Shown here: positions 22,087 through 34,700 of the stretch, piece by piece
Layout of the letters: every line of letters begins with the position of its first letter
Position numbering within the stretch: the first letter of the stretch is position 1
Assembly (NCBI GenBank): GCA_947247005.1
Contig: OX365952.1
Span: 44,372,722 to 44,436,721, forward strand
Length of the DNA: 64,000 bases
Direction: 5' to 3'
Source: Spisula solida
Taxonomy: Eukaryota; Mollusca; Bivalvia; Venerida; Mactridae
Translations under genes and position numbers: made by a program
The notes under the pieces: model-generated
What the model saw: the letters and a program-made list of their open reading frames with translations, nothing else
Databases searched by the model: none
Told to the model about the DNA's origin: nothing

Positions 22087-22495
22087 CAGGGCTTTTTTTC
22101 ACTATATACGAGGGGCCTATATTAGGCCCCTTCACAATTTGCTACAGGCTCCTTTCACAAACCTAAAAGGCCCCTTAATTCACAATTATAATTTGCGTCA
22201 TGGGTTTTGTAAAATCAACTTCACAAAGCACCAAACAAACAAATCACAGATAACAGTCATATATTCCTGTACAGGACTTGATATAAAGTATTATGCATGT
22301 TTGGGAAAAGTTGACAAAAAATGAACTAACATCTGAAAAATTTTGTATCATAATTTGATGATTTATCGCGTTAAGTCTTTCACAATTTGAAAAGTTTCCG
22401 CGCCTCATTTTTCACAATTTTGAGAATTTTCGCGCTAAATTTTCACAAAACAAAAGGGCTTGGGCCTCTTCACAATACAGCGAAAAAAAGCCCTG
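22087..22495. mobile_element. hAT-like MITE just upstream of the first coding exon
   Basis: Termini CAGGGCTTTTTTTC and GAAAAAAAGCCCTG are inverted repeats, with CAGGG outermost as in hAT-type elements. The interior is rich in TTCACAATTT words. No transposase. It ends 29 bases before the acceptor at 22,523-22,524, so the terminal part of that intron is transposon-derived. An 8-bp target-site duplication is not clear. Confidence 0.6.
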
Positions 22496-22535
22496 AACAC
22501 TTTTGAATGTTAATATATTTTCAGATTTTACCAAC

Positions 22536-22742
22536 ATGGTAGTTGTTACGCGATCTAACAAGAATGGAAGTACAAATAATGATGAGAGTGTTGGAGAATC
22601 AAAGACCGATGATACAACATTGTCAGCTAATGAACGAAGGATTGTAAAGACAGTGTTTATATCACTCGTCATAGATCTACTCGCCTTCACAGTTATACTT
22701 CCACTCCTGCCTTCACTACTCGATTATTATGGAACAAAAGAG
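22536..22742 (+). CDS. MFSD10: MFSD10-like coding exon 1
   Basis: 69 codons, phase 0 at the donor (GAG then GTATAA). A hydrophilic, serine- and asparagine-rich N-tail leads into helix 1 (VIDLLAFTVILPLLPSLL). The exon opens after an acceptor ending at 22,524, leaving 11 bases of 5' UTR. Confidence 0.85.
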
Positions 22743-25700
22743 GTATAAATATAGGTACAGTCAGGTCGTGATATAACGAAACTCGATGAAACTGACAAAT
22801 TCATTATACTGATTTATCACATAACCTGCGGTCCAGGAGTGCCGTAAAGCCGTGCCGTAAATATCGTTCGACACTCCCAGACTGTGCAATAAATATTTAA
22901 ATTAGCTTGACGTGACGTTAGCCAATCCATGCATTGATCCGTCAATGACGTCAGGATAATATCAACGTCGCCATGACGTTGCACTCATTGTACCGCTGAA
23001 TTGTGGCTGAAACATATGCAGCATACGTCATCCTTTTGAACACTAATGAGCGTGTTCTAAGGTTATGCGATAAATAGAATCTAACATTCGTGCTCATTAC
23101 ATACGAGTTTTATTAAACTCGTCGACTTTGTCCACTCGTTTAATAAAACTCGTATGTAATGAGCACTCATGCAAGATCCTCTATATCATATTTTGGGGAC
23201 AAAAATATTAAAATGATCTTAGTAGCAATTCCATAAATTAAACTGACATATTCGTTACTATGTCATTTTTTCTTGGAAACAAACAGCATCATTGTATCAA
23301 GACCTGACTCAGTATACAGTAGGACTTAGATGCCTTCAGGCAGGAAAAATAATTTGAAACGCTGTATATTATTGTACACTTGTACATCATAATTTTGTCA
23401 TGGTCGAGGGACCTGTTTGAAGTTTCTAGGCTGTTCTTGAGGCAAAACTGGTCAAATTGACTTATGATATATTGCTACACCTCATTAATACGACCATCTT
23501 TGGGAACCTTGAAAACTGGTCTTTAGTTGTCTTTACATTGAGATTGATTATTGAAAGTCTTTTTTAAGAGAATACCTCTGTTCAAACATTTTCTCTTATT
23601 CAGAAACTACTAGGTGACAATTCAGTGTGACCGCATCAATGTAGTGTAACCATATCAATGTAGTGTAACTGTGTCAATATAGATGTATAGACTATCTAGA
23701 GTCACTACACGGCTTTCTCCTTTATTTCTTAAGCCATCCTCGCCAACCTGGGTGGTCTAAAGACCATAACTGCTGCTACATTTCAAACTCTCACCAACCT
23801 GGGGGGTCTAAAGACCATAACTGCTGCTACATTTCAAGCTCTCACCAACCTGGGGTGTCTGAAGACCATAACTGCTGCTACATTTCAAACTCTCACCAAC
23901 CTGGGGGGTCTGAAGACCATAACTGCTGCTACATTTCAAACTCTCACCAACGTGGGGGGTCTGAAGACCATAACTGCTGCTACATTTCAAGCTCTCACCA
24001 ACCTGGGGGGTCTAAAGACCATAACTGCTGCTACATTTCAAACTCTCACCAACCTGGGGGGTCTGAAGACCATAACTGCTGCTACATTTCAAGCTCTCAC
24101 CAACCTGGGGGGTCTGAAGACCATAACTGCTGCTACATTTCAAACTCTCACCAACCTGGGGGGTCTGAAGACCATAACTGCTGCTACATTTCAAGCTCTC
24201 ACCAACCTGGGGGGTCTAAAGACCATAACTGCTGCTATATTTCAAGCTCTAATCAACCTGGGGGGTCTGAAGACCATAACTGCTGCTACATTTCAAACTC
24301 TCACCAACCTGGGGGTCTAAAGACCATAACTGCTGCTACATTTCAAGCCATTCTCACCAACCTGGGGGATCTAAAGACCATAAACTGCTGCTACATTTCA
24401 AACTCTCACCAACCTGGGGGTCTAAAGACCATAACTGCTGCTACATTTCAAGCTCTCGCCAACCTGGGGGTCTAAAGACCATAACTGCTGCTACATTGCA
24501 AACTCTCACCAACCTGGGGGTCTAAAGACCATAACTGCTGCTACATTTCAAGCCATTCTCACCAACCTGGGGGATCTAAAGACCATAAACTGCTGCTACA
24601 TTTCAAACTCTCACCAACCTGGGGGATCTAAAGACCATAACTGCTGCTACATTTCAAGCCATTCTCACCAACCTGGGGGATCTAAAGACCATAAACTGCT
24701 GCTACATTTCAAGCCATTCTCACCAACCTGGGGGATCTAAAGACCATAACTGCTGCTACATTTCAAGCCATTCTCACCAACCTGGGGGATCTAAAGACCA
24801 TAAACTGCTGCTACATTTCAAGCTCTCACCAACCTGGGGGGTCTAAAGACCATAACTGCTGCTACATTTCAAGCCATTCTCACCAACCTGGGGGATCTAA
24901 AGACCATAAACTGCTGCTACATTTCAAGCCATTCTTACCAACCTGGGGGATCTAAAGACCATAACTGCTGCTACATTTCAAGCCATTCTCACCAACCTGG
25001 GGGATCTAAAGACCATAAACTGCTGCTACATTTCAAGCTCTCACCAACCTGGGGGTCTAAAGACCATAACTGCTGCTACATTTCAAGCTCTCACCAACCT
25101 GGGGGGTCTAAAGACCATAACTGCTGCTACATTTCAAGCCATTCTCACCAACCTGGGGGATCTAAAGACCATAAACTGCTGCTACATTTCAAGCTCTCAC
25201 CAACCTGGGGGGTCTAAAGACCATAACTGCTGCTACATTTCAAGCTCTCACCAACCTAGGGGGTCTAAGCTGCTATCTTTCAAGCAAGTACATGTATGGT
25301 GGAAAAAGTGCACCATATGGCCTAAAGCAAATAAGAGTGGGTTTTTAATACTATGCATATTATAAATGAACACATGGTACACACACATAAAGTTAAAGCT
25401 GTTCTGTATGATTATAAAGTACATGGCTATTTAGATTTTAAAAGTCAGAGATATCGATTCAGCGATTATAATGAGCAAAACAGTCCAAATGGACCTGAAA
25501 TTATGCTGTTTATATTGAGGTGGTCTATATAGTGAGGTTATATCATATACAATAGATAACATCATATAAAATACATGTACATGTATTATGAAGTTACTGA
25601 TTAATAAAGGTAAATGTCTACACCAACACGCATTGAAATTATTTAGCTTGTATTATCAACGTTTCGGCATTTCGCCTTCATCAGGAAATACAATCATATG

Positions 25701-28700
25701 ATTTTTTTGAAGTTACTGATTACAATTGATAAAGTCTACATTTGTAAAGTTCTGTTTTAAATTCTTGAAATTTTAACAAGATTTTTCAGACAAAACATAA
25801 CTGGAAATCGGTAATTACTCTAATATGCCCTCTCATTAATTGCTCAAAATGACAACAACATTCAAGGTTATGTATTCTTGTTAGTATATTGTTTCAACTT
25901 TGTGTGACGTTAATGTATAATATTGTAGGATGGTTTATATGCTAGTTTAAAGGAATCAGTGAGCAGTTTTAGACAGCTTGTCGGTGCACCAGACACGCCA
26001 AGATGGAACTCTGTTTTATTTGGTGGTAAGTAATTTAGTCTGACTTTCATTTACCGGTATAATTATGTAGGTGACTTGTGCGCTTAAAACAAAATGTTTG
26101 TTTCAGTCTTTCAGTCTTATTGACTAATTTGTCTATTTTTGTATCGGCAAATTTACTCATGAATAGTTTGATATTTTTCTTCTAATGTAACAGTTGTATT
26201 TTCATGATAGTATAAGGTAAGCTGCATTACATAGACTATACTTTGTTTATGTCTATACTGATTTGTTTTAGGTTGATTTTGACACAAGTTTTGTCACATT
26301 CAGGTGTATATTAATTACTCAACATCGCCACAAGTGTATGAGAGAAGAGAAGCCAATGTCTCTTTATGCTGAGCGATTGTGAGTGAATTTCTGATAACAT
26401 TTTTATTTCGGTATGACATGGTCCAGCATCAAACCCAGGACCTCCAGCTTTCAAAGTGGTGTGACACGGTCTGGCATCAAACCCAGGACCTCCAGCACTC
26501 AAAGTGGATGCTCTACTCGCAGCTCTACCACTACAAAAGCTATCCAGGAAGCTATTATGTTTTGTAATGTATAACATTTTTTTTCCAGGTTTAATTGGTT
26601 CCCTATTTTCACTGCTACAATTTATAGCATCACCTGTGATAGGGGCAGCATCAGATGTTTACGGTCGCAGGCCTCTCATGATCGTTACCATGGTGAGTGA
26701 CTCATTGTTGGATATTATATGCTGAATAGAATAATGATTAAAGATATCCCAAAAGTTTCAAACATACAGACAGCACAAGCTATTGAATTTAATATATATT
26801 TTGTTTCTAACAAAATTGGATTGGGTAACAGCCATGGCTTTGCCTATATTAGCCCTCTCCAGCACAAATGTCTGACCAAATATAATGCCTAGTCTGTTAC
26901 ACCAAATTGAACTAAATGGAGGAGAAAAACTATGCCATTTACTCAGAATGTCAAGGAATCGGCAACATCTCAACATGTGGAGGAAATTCAGCATTGAAGT
27001 CAAATTTTCTTTTTAAGGATATGTCCTCCTGTAACCCTGATGGCCAAGTTACTATTCCAGCATACTACTGTTGGCATGCATGGCTAAAGCTGTGTCAGTT
27101 TTCCTCAGACATATCTGTTTGTCTGACAGTTTCTGGAAGTCTGCTTAACGTAAAATATCTCAGCCTGTTGTCATGCTATGTACATGTCAAGCTAAATGTA
27201 GTTAAAATTGATATTCAATATTTGTTATACTGTAGGTATAGCGTACACAAACATCCCCTTGCACTTTATGCAATATTAAGAATTATCTTCTCAATTTTAA
27301 CTGTGAAAAATAAGAGATTATGTAAAGTCCTTCTTGGCAAAAGTATTTCAGTCATATGGAGACTACCCTGTCCCATTATCCAGCTGTTGTGTTCATTAAT
27401 TCTCTCCCTCCTACTCTATTTCAGATTGGTGTAGCTATATCGTACGCCATATGGGCGGTGTCACATAACTTTACCTTGTTTGTGATAGCTAGAATTATAG
27501 GTGGTATGAGTAAGGGTAACGTGAGCCTGAGCACAGCTGTGGTATCCGATGTATTACCTCCACAAAGACGAGGAAAAGGAATGGTATGACCCGTTTATAA
27601 GCTCTATCTTTTATATTCAAAAAGCTTAGTGCTCTGTATTTTTAAGCAGCATAGTAGAAAACTTAAGCATTTCTTAATATATACTGTAAAACTAGAAATA
27701 AGTTTGCCCAAATTACTTTGCGGAGTTTGCGAGTAGTAGAATTTTGAGAATCGTCGGGAAGGGGAAACAAAGAATATTTTAAGTTGGACCTAACTTTTTA
27801 CTTAATCTGCTTGGGTTGGGGAGGGGAAACAAAGAATATTTTAAGTTCGGCCTTACATTGTATGATATAAATGTATCCTTTTTTACAGGCAGCTATTGGT
27901 GTAGCATTTTCTATTGGTTTTGTGTTTGGACCTTTGATAGGGGCCATGTTTTCACGATGGGCTCGGGCTCAGCAAGGCGAGTTTTACGTGTATCCTGCCA
28001 TATTTGCCCTTGTTTTAGCTGTAGTAGATGTTATATATATGATTGTTGTGTTTAAAGAAAGTTTACCTGAACATAGAAGGGTAAGTCGCCGTCTTTATAA
28101 TTATTGTTTCTCTGTCTACAATAATGTACATTTTAATATTAAAATATCAATGACAAATTACAAAAAAGTTATAAAATTAGAGGACATTGTCCATGTACCT
28201 CCATTCCAAACAGTGTTAAAAATAAACCACTCTGCAATTCGTCCGTCGTCAGTCCGTCATCAATTTGCTTGTATAGACACAAGAAAATGATTACTTAGGT
28301 CATGATTGGGGTTGGCAGGAACTATGACAGGTGAGCGACCTAGGCCCTCTTGGTAATTAATCATGTGACACATCTAATGTCTACATTAAGACAATGGCTT
28401 ATATTATTAATTTATGATAGCTGAGGATGAATGATATGACACTGTAAGTCAAATTTATTTGCGACTGTTTAAAGAGATAACACAACCTCTGTAGAGCAAC
28501 TACCTTTGGGAGCTGCAAATATTGGCCATTGTTAAGAGGTTGTTGCTATACAGAGGTTAATTTTAGACTAAATATTGGCTTAGGGAAATTTTGAAGGTGT
28601 TGTTATAATACGGTCTCTGCTTTAATGCCAGAATTTTCATCACTGATGGTGAAGGCTGTACAGTTATGTACTGAACAATAAACCACTTATCAATTACTTG

Positions 28701-31700
28701 CTTAGTGCTAGTGTAAGGGGTCAGCCTCCCACTGCATCAGAGTAATAAATCTCCCAGCATATATTAGGTATTCACACAAGTTGCTTATCAGCCATCTGTT
28801 TTGTATCAATTTACAAGAAAGATTGCCATAATAAAATTGAACCCTCATGAATAGAGGTTGTTGCTCTATTGAGGGTCGCTCTGGAGAGGTTGTATTGTAT
28901 ACGAGGGATGATCCGTATATAACAAGAACATTCTTATTACTTTGCTGTTACATGTTATTTTCCAAAAATATTTTTATGCTCCCCAAAAATTCGGGGGAGC
29001 ATATAGTCGCCGCTTTGTCCGTCCGTCCGTCCGTCGTTCCGTCCAATATTTTTGTCCGGAGCTTAACTCAAAAAGTATGTGAGATATCATCATGAATCTT
29101 CATAGGTGGATAGATCTGAATGAATAGAAGTGCAGTGCTCAAGAACCACAACTCTACATAACCTATTTTTGGAGTTATTGCCCTTTGTTTTTTTTCATAC
29201 TTAGCTTTTGTCCGGAGCCTAACTCAAAAAGTATGTGAGGTATCATCATGAAACTTCATAGGTGGATATTTCTCAATGAGTAGAAGTGCAGTGCTCAAGA
29301 ACCACAACTCTACATAACCTATTTTTGGAGTTATTGCCCTTTGTTATTTTTCATACTTTATTCATACTTAATTCTTGTCCGGGCCATAACTCCAACAGTA
29401 TTTGAGATATTAATTTAAAACTTCATAGGTGAATACATCTCATTGAATGGCAGAGTAGTGCTCAAGAACCACAACTCTACATAACCTATTTTTGGAGTTA
29501 TTGCCCTTTGTTATTTTTCATACTTTATTCATACTTAATTCTTGTCCGGGCCATAACTCCAACAGTATTTGAGATATTAATTTAAAACTTCATAGGTGAA
29601 TACATCTCATTGAATGGCAGAGTAGTGCACAAGAACCATGACTCTTTATTGCATATTTTTTTAATTATTCCCCTTTGTAATTTTTCATACTTAATTCCTG
29701 TCTATGCGATAACTCAAACAGTATTAGAGATATCAATTTGAAACTTCATAGGTAAATAGATCTCATTGAGCTAAGAACCATAACTCTCTTTTGCATATTC
29801 TGGAGTATTTTTTCTGTGACAAACATCCCATGGGAGCATCACCCGTCACTGACGGCTCTTGTATTTGGTGGTTAATACATATATTAGAAGAACACATACA
29901 AAATAGTTTTCAAATATATGGAAAAAGGAATTGTTTGGAAAAAATTTCTGACCCAAGTAAAAACATAATATTTTCATTTCAGGCCAAATCAATATCAACT
30001 GGATGGCAAAATACTTCCTACTTGATTAACCCTGTATCGTTACTTAGATTTTCATCTGTCAGAAGGATCTCACAAAATGGTAAAGCTGTTTGGTTCACTA
30101 TACATACTGTAATAATTATGTTAAATGACAAAATTTTAATGTAAACCTATTCTCTGCTTGTATTACATAGTTGAGGTCAACGAATATTTACATGACGCAC
30201 GTTTCATACCTGTTACATACCAGGTACAAAACAGTTACGAAACAGGTACGAAACGTGCGTCACGTAAATATTTGTTGAACGCAGCGCAGTCTTTAAAAAC
30301 ATGTATGCCCCCTGGATAGTGGTTACAGAGGCACAGGTCCGCTTTAAGTGTGACAGATCTTTGGTTTGATCTCAGGCCATTACATACCTAAGTCAATAAA
30401 ATAGTTATTTGTATATTTCCCTTGCTTGACACTCAGTATAGTTTGTATCATGATTCTAACACATTGACAGTTACTGTCCATTTCATAAAAATATTGGACT
30501 GTGATCAAAAGAATTGATCTTGAGTGTGGCCTCCGTAGCTCAATGGTTAGCACACTTGCCGTTTAATCTGGCGTCCCAGGTTCAAATCCTGGTGAAGGCA
30601 CACATATATATGCTTGCCATATTTCAGCAGAAAGCTGACTGGCAAATAAAGGCAATGCTCGGCATTTATTTTTTAAACTTGATAAAAAGTAGATGAACAA
30701 CCCCCCTTATGTTTGTTGAATTTGTTTGTTTATATGTTAAGTATATTATTGATTTGTTTGTTTATATGTTAGGTATATTGTTGATTTCAGATCTATCAAA
30801 CATCAGAAAGATAGGAGCTGTCTACTTCTTATACTTGTTTTTATATTCTGGCTTGGAGTTTACACTAACATTCCTCACACATAACAGGCTCAATTATGAC
30901 AGGTGAGTCTTGTATCATGTTCAGGGGGCGTAGCCAGACTTGAATTGATGTAACACACTCAAGCTTTGAAGTTGGTGGTTATAGTTTGGTGTCCTCATGA
31001 TTGTGGAAATTAGGGACCTTTTGGCTATATTTCGTCCCTTTGGTGCAACAAGGTTGTATCTCACTATACAGAATATAGGGAGATACAACCTTGTTGCACA
31101 AAAGAGTCGATTTATATTTTTACTTTTCAAATAAATGTTATGCATGTGCGTATGTCTGTATCGCTGGCTATGCCCCTGATGTTATTTACATTGTTGTCAC
31201 TGATTTCACTATCTGTTTACTACTGTAACACTCTAACTGTGCAGTACTGTATGTCTGTTATTACTCAATGATTATGTTTTATTGTCTCTATATTCACAAT
31301 AATTAGATTTCCTCTCAAATACATCAATTTACACAATATATATAGTTTCTTAACATGAATACCTTTCATGGAACCTTCTATCGTGAACTCATAAATCCTC
31401 CAAAAAAGTTTGTCTCTGAAATTTGTGAAATAAAGATCATGCAAATATATATTATTGATTTACAGTATAAGGGAGTCTATTTCTCTGCTTATGAAGAATG
31501 TAGCTCAATCTTGTTCTGTGCAGGATTTCAAAATCCAAATTCAAAGGATTGCAAAATCAAAATTCAAGGATTTCAAAATCCAAATTCAAAGGATTGAACA
31601 ATAATTGTTTGAAATCATTATACAGTTGACTCTTGTAACGTAAAACTCTGTTACAGTGAAATATTTGAAGTACCTGAAACATTGATATGACATGCTTTGA

Positions 31701-34700
31701 GTGTATTTGAATATATCAGTCTCGAGTCTTTGTTGATCAAACAATTAGCAGGACAGAAAGTTTTAAATTATAATGGAGTAATTGTGATAGACCATAGTTA
31801 ATTACGTTCGCATGTCATTATGTTATAGTTAGAACATATTAAGTTAATTTTAATGATTAAAAAGGGCGGAGCGAGTGAAGCGAAGCGAGTCCTTTTTAGT
31901 CATTAAAATTTACTTAATATGTTCTAACTAACTTAGAATATAACATACTGCATTCTGATTGGCCGATAGAAAGTAGCGCCAACGCATGACATCAAGTCTG
32001 TGAAGAGAAAATTTTAATGATTAAATTTTCATTTAACCGCCAAAAAGCGGCGTTTCCATTGGCTCATAATGTAGGTTATATTCTAAATTTAATATATTGA
32101 TATGTTGTCTTGATTTACAGTATGCAACAAGGAAAGATGTTCTGTTTTATAGGATTCATCATGTCTGCTGTACAAGGTATGTATCATTGTCTGATTATCA
32201 CTGGAAGTTAATTGATACTGTTCCTCCTTCGCTAGCCTGTAGGTCGAGCATTTCGATAAATGTCAATTCCTGTGAAGGAAATACCAAAGATATGAAAAAC
32301 ATTCTTGCTCGCTATGCTTATGAGACAATGCTAAATTATTATAACTTGTTAATAAATGTTCATCCTAAACTGTTGCCTTACTAATCATTTGTTCCATAAG
32401 CAAATATGGCTTCCTTTTATCTATTCTGATTGCCATATTTTGCCCAAACAAAAATATGCTTTGGTGCCCGATTGCTCTAAAAAGGCAGGGAAAACTGCTC
32501 TTTGGTCAGTGAACAGTCAGGGAATTTTGTTTGAAAATATTTGTTGAAACCCTGATAATGCCTTACAATCACCTAATCTTTTATAAACTATTTCAGGTGG
32601 CTATGTAAGGCGAGTGCCAGCTGGTAAAGAATTGAGCATTGCAGCTCGAGGTATCATCATCCTCATACCATCATTCCTCATCATGGCGTACGCTTCAACG
32701 GCTTTCTGGATTTATGTCTCATTAACATTGTTTTCATTCGGTTAGTATATTATACCTGCTTTATTACAAACACCTTCCTTTAGCTCATTGTAGCAAGCTT
32801 GCCGTCTAATCTGGCAACCCAGGTTCAAATCCGGATGGAGGCACACATGCCTGCCATATTTCAGCAGAAAGCTGACTGGCAAATAAAGTCTATGCTCGGC
32901 ATTGGCATCTTACTGGTCCTGTATAGCTAACATGTTTACTCAACTCAATATTAAAAAATCAAATCCTCATATTTTTAGAAACATAATTAGAATATTCCAT
33001 GTCCTTTCTTTGTGCATTGCCTCTGGTTATAACCTGTATTTAGCTCTACCACTAGCAGTTATAACAAAGAAAATAAGAGTTAGAATTTTGATGTTTTATG
33101 TCCTTTCAGAACTGCTGAAAGTTACTTTAATTCAGTTCAAGCTGTTTTCTAGTAGATAGATATAAAAAACCTTTCTTACTGCTAAAAGTCGCCACAGCAT
33201 GACATAATGATTGAAATCATTAAAAGAAGAAAAGGATGGTAGCTGACAGAAATGTTTTGTTGATACTTTGATATGCTAGTATTAACTTCTATTAAGTGAA
33301 GTATTCAAATTCCGATGTCCTTATTACTCATTTATTTAAATGGGAGTACATCGCCGAAGCAAAAATGCTCAGTGGGACCTAGGCTTGAAATATTTTATTT
33401 GGTTTAAATTAAACACTTATATTACAGCATCTGCCACTGTGGTTCCATGTTTAACTACTATGATTTCACTATATGGTGGAGATGACCAGAAAGGAATGAT
33501 AATGGGTATATTCCGATCCCTAGGGGCTTTGGCTAGGGCACTGGGTCCTGTCTTTGCTTCTACAGGTATGTTCTGCTAATTAGGTCTCCCACGTAATACT
33601 GTAAACCAAGAAATTATTTCGCGCAATTTAGTTTCACTGAGTTTGTGAGTGGTAGAATTTCACAAAATTAAGTCGCTAAAAAACATTAATATGAGAATTG
33701 TGTGAAACTCAAAAACGCAAAAGTTTGTAGTCATGAATATGCCGACTATCAGCAAAACACGAAAGTTAGTATTCGCGAAAGTAAATAGGTTTACAGTATA
33801 GTAGGGGAGACGTATTGATTTTGTGCTGGATGTCTGACGGTATGGATTGTGCAAAGTTTGCCTGTGCTTGCTCTCCTTAACCAATGGTTGGATTTCATTG
33901 AAATTTCGCATGTATAGAATGTACTTGGTACCAAGCCAAGTTGTGAATTTTATTAGGAATTTCAGTTTGTTGAAAATGGCCCTTAGTGGCATACATACGC
34001 TTTTGTGTCAAAAGCCCTTCTGGTTTATGTTGTGTATGTGGATATGCACATTATGTACTACGCATCTCGTGAAATTATTGATTTTCTGTGATCACGCAGT
34101 GAAATAAAATTTGATCTTACACCAAAACCAACCAATATCCTCTGTTTAATACCTCATAGTTTATACTAACTATTTTGGTCAAATGTGAAATAAGTTTTTC
34201 AACTTATATGAATCACTCTCGACACCTCATTCCTGATGTTATCCATTGCCATGAGGGTATGAGAGAAGAGAAGCCAGTTTCCCTTTTTCTGCTGAGCGCT
34301 TAGCAAGGGAACTACTGGTACCATTTTTAGCTCATCTGATTTTTGAAAAAAAGATGAGTTATTGTCAGAACTTGATAGTCGTCGGTGTTGGCGTCGGCGT
34401 TCCTTGGTTAATTTTTGTGTTTAGTTAAACATTTTTCATAAACTATCAAAGCTATTGCTTTGAAACTTGCAACACTTGTTCACCATCAATACCTGAGTCT
34501 GTAAAGCAAGACCCATAAGTCTGATCTGCATTTTGTAAGAATTATTGCCCCTTTTTGGACTTGTGTTTAGGTCCACTTTTCTCAAACACTATGTGGGCTA
34601 TTGCTTTGAAACTTTCAACACTTGTTAATGATCAATACCTGACCATGTCAAGCAAGAACAATAACTCTGATCTGCATTTTGTGTGAGTAATTGCCCCTTA

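Noticed and set aside
23808..24475. Long open frames with a repeating EDHNCCYISNSHQPGGS-like peptide
   Set aside because: They come from a 51-bp tandem repeat (a multiple of three) lying inside intron 1 of a confidently modelled gene, and occur on both strands.
24300..25285. CRISPR-like array
   Set aside because: Units are contiguous tandem repeats with no unique spacers, in an animal intron.
26916..27434. 172-residue open frame in MFSD10-like intron 3
   Set aside because: It has no domain and overlaps the acceptor of exon 4 in another frame; the exon model explains the region.
30529..30600. Genuine tRNA gene
   Set aside because: Good A and B boxes and T arm, but weak anticodon stem, an attached SINE tail, and three sibling copies show it is a SINE head.
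32097..32384. Open frame across MFSD10-like exon 8
   Set aside because: It reads the exon in the wrong frame; the correct frame is MQQGKMFCFIGF, which joins in phase with exons 7 and 9.
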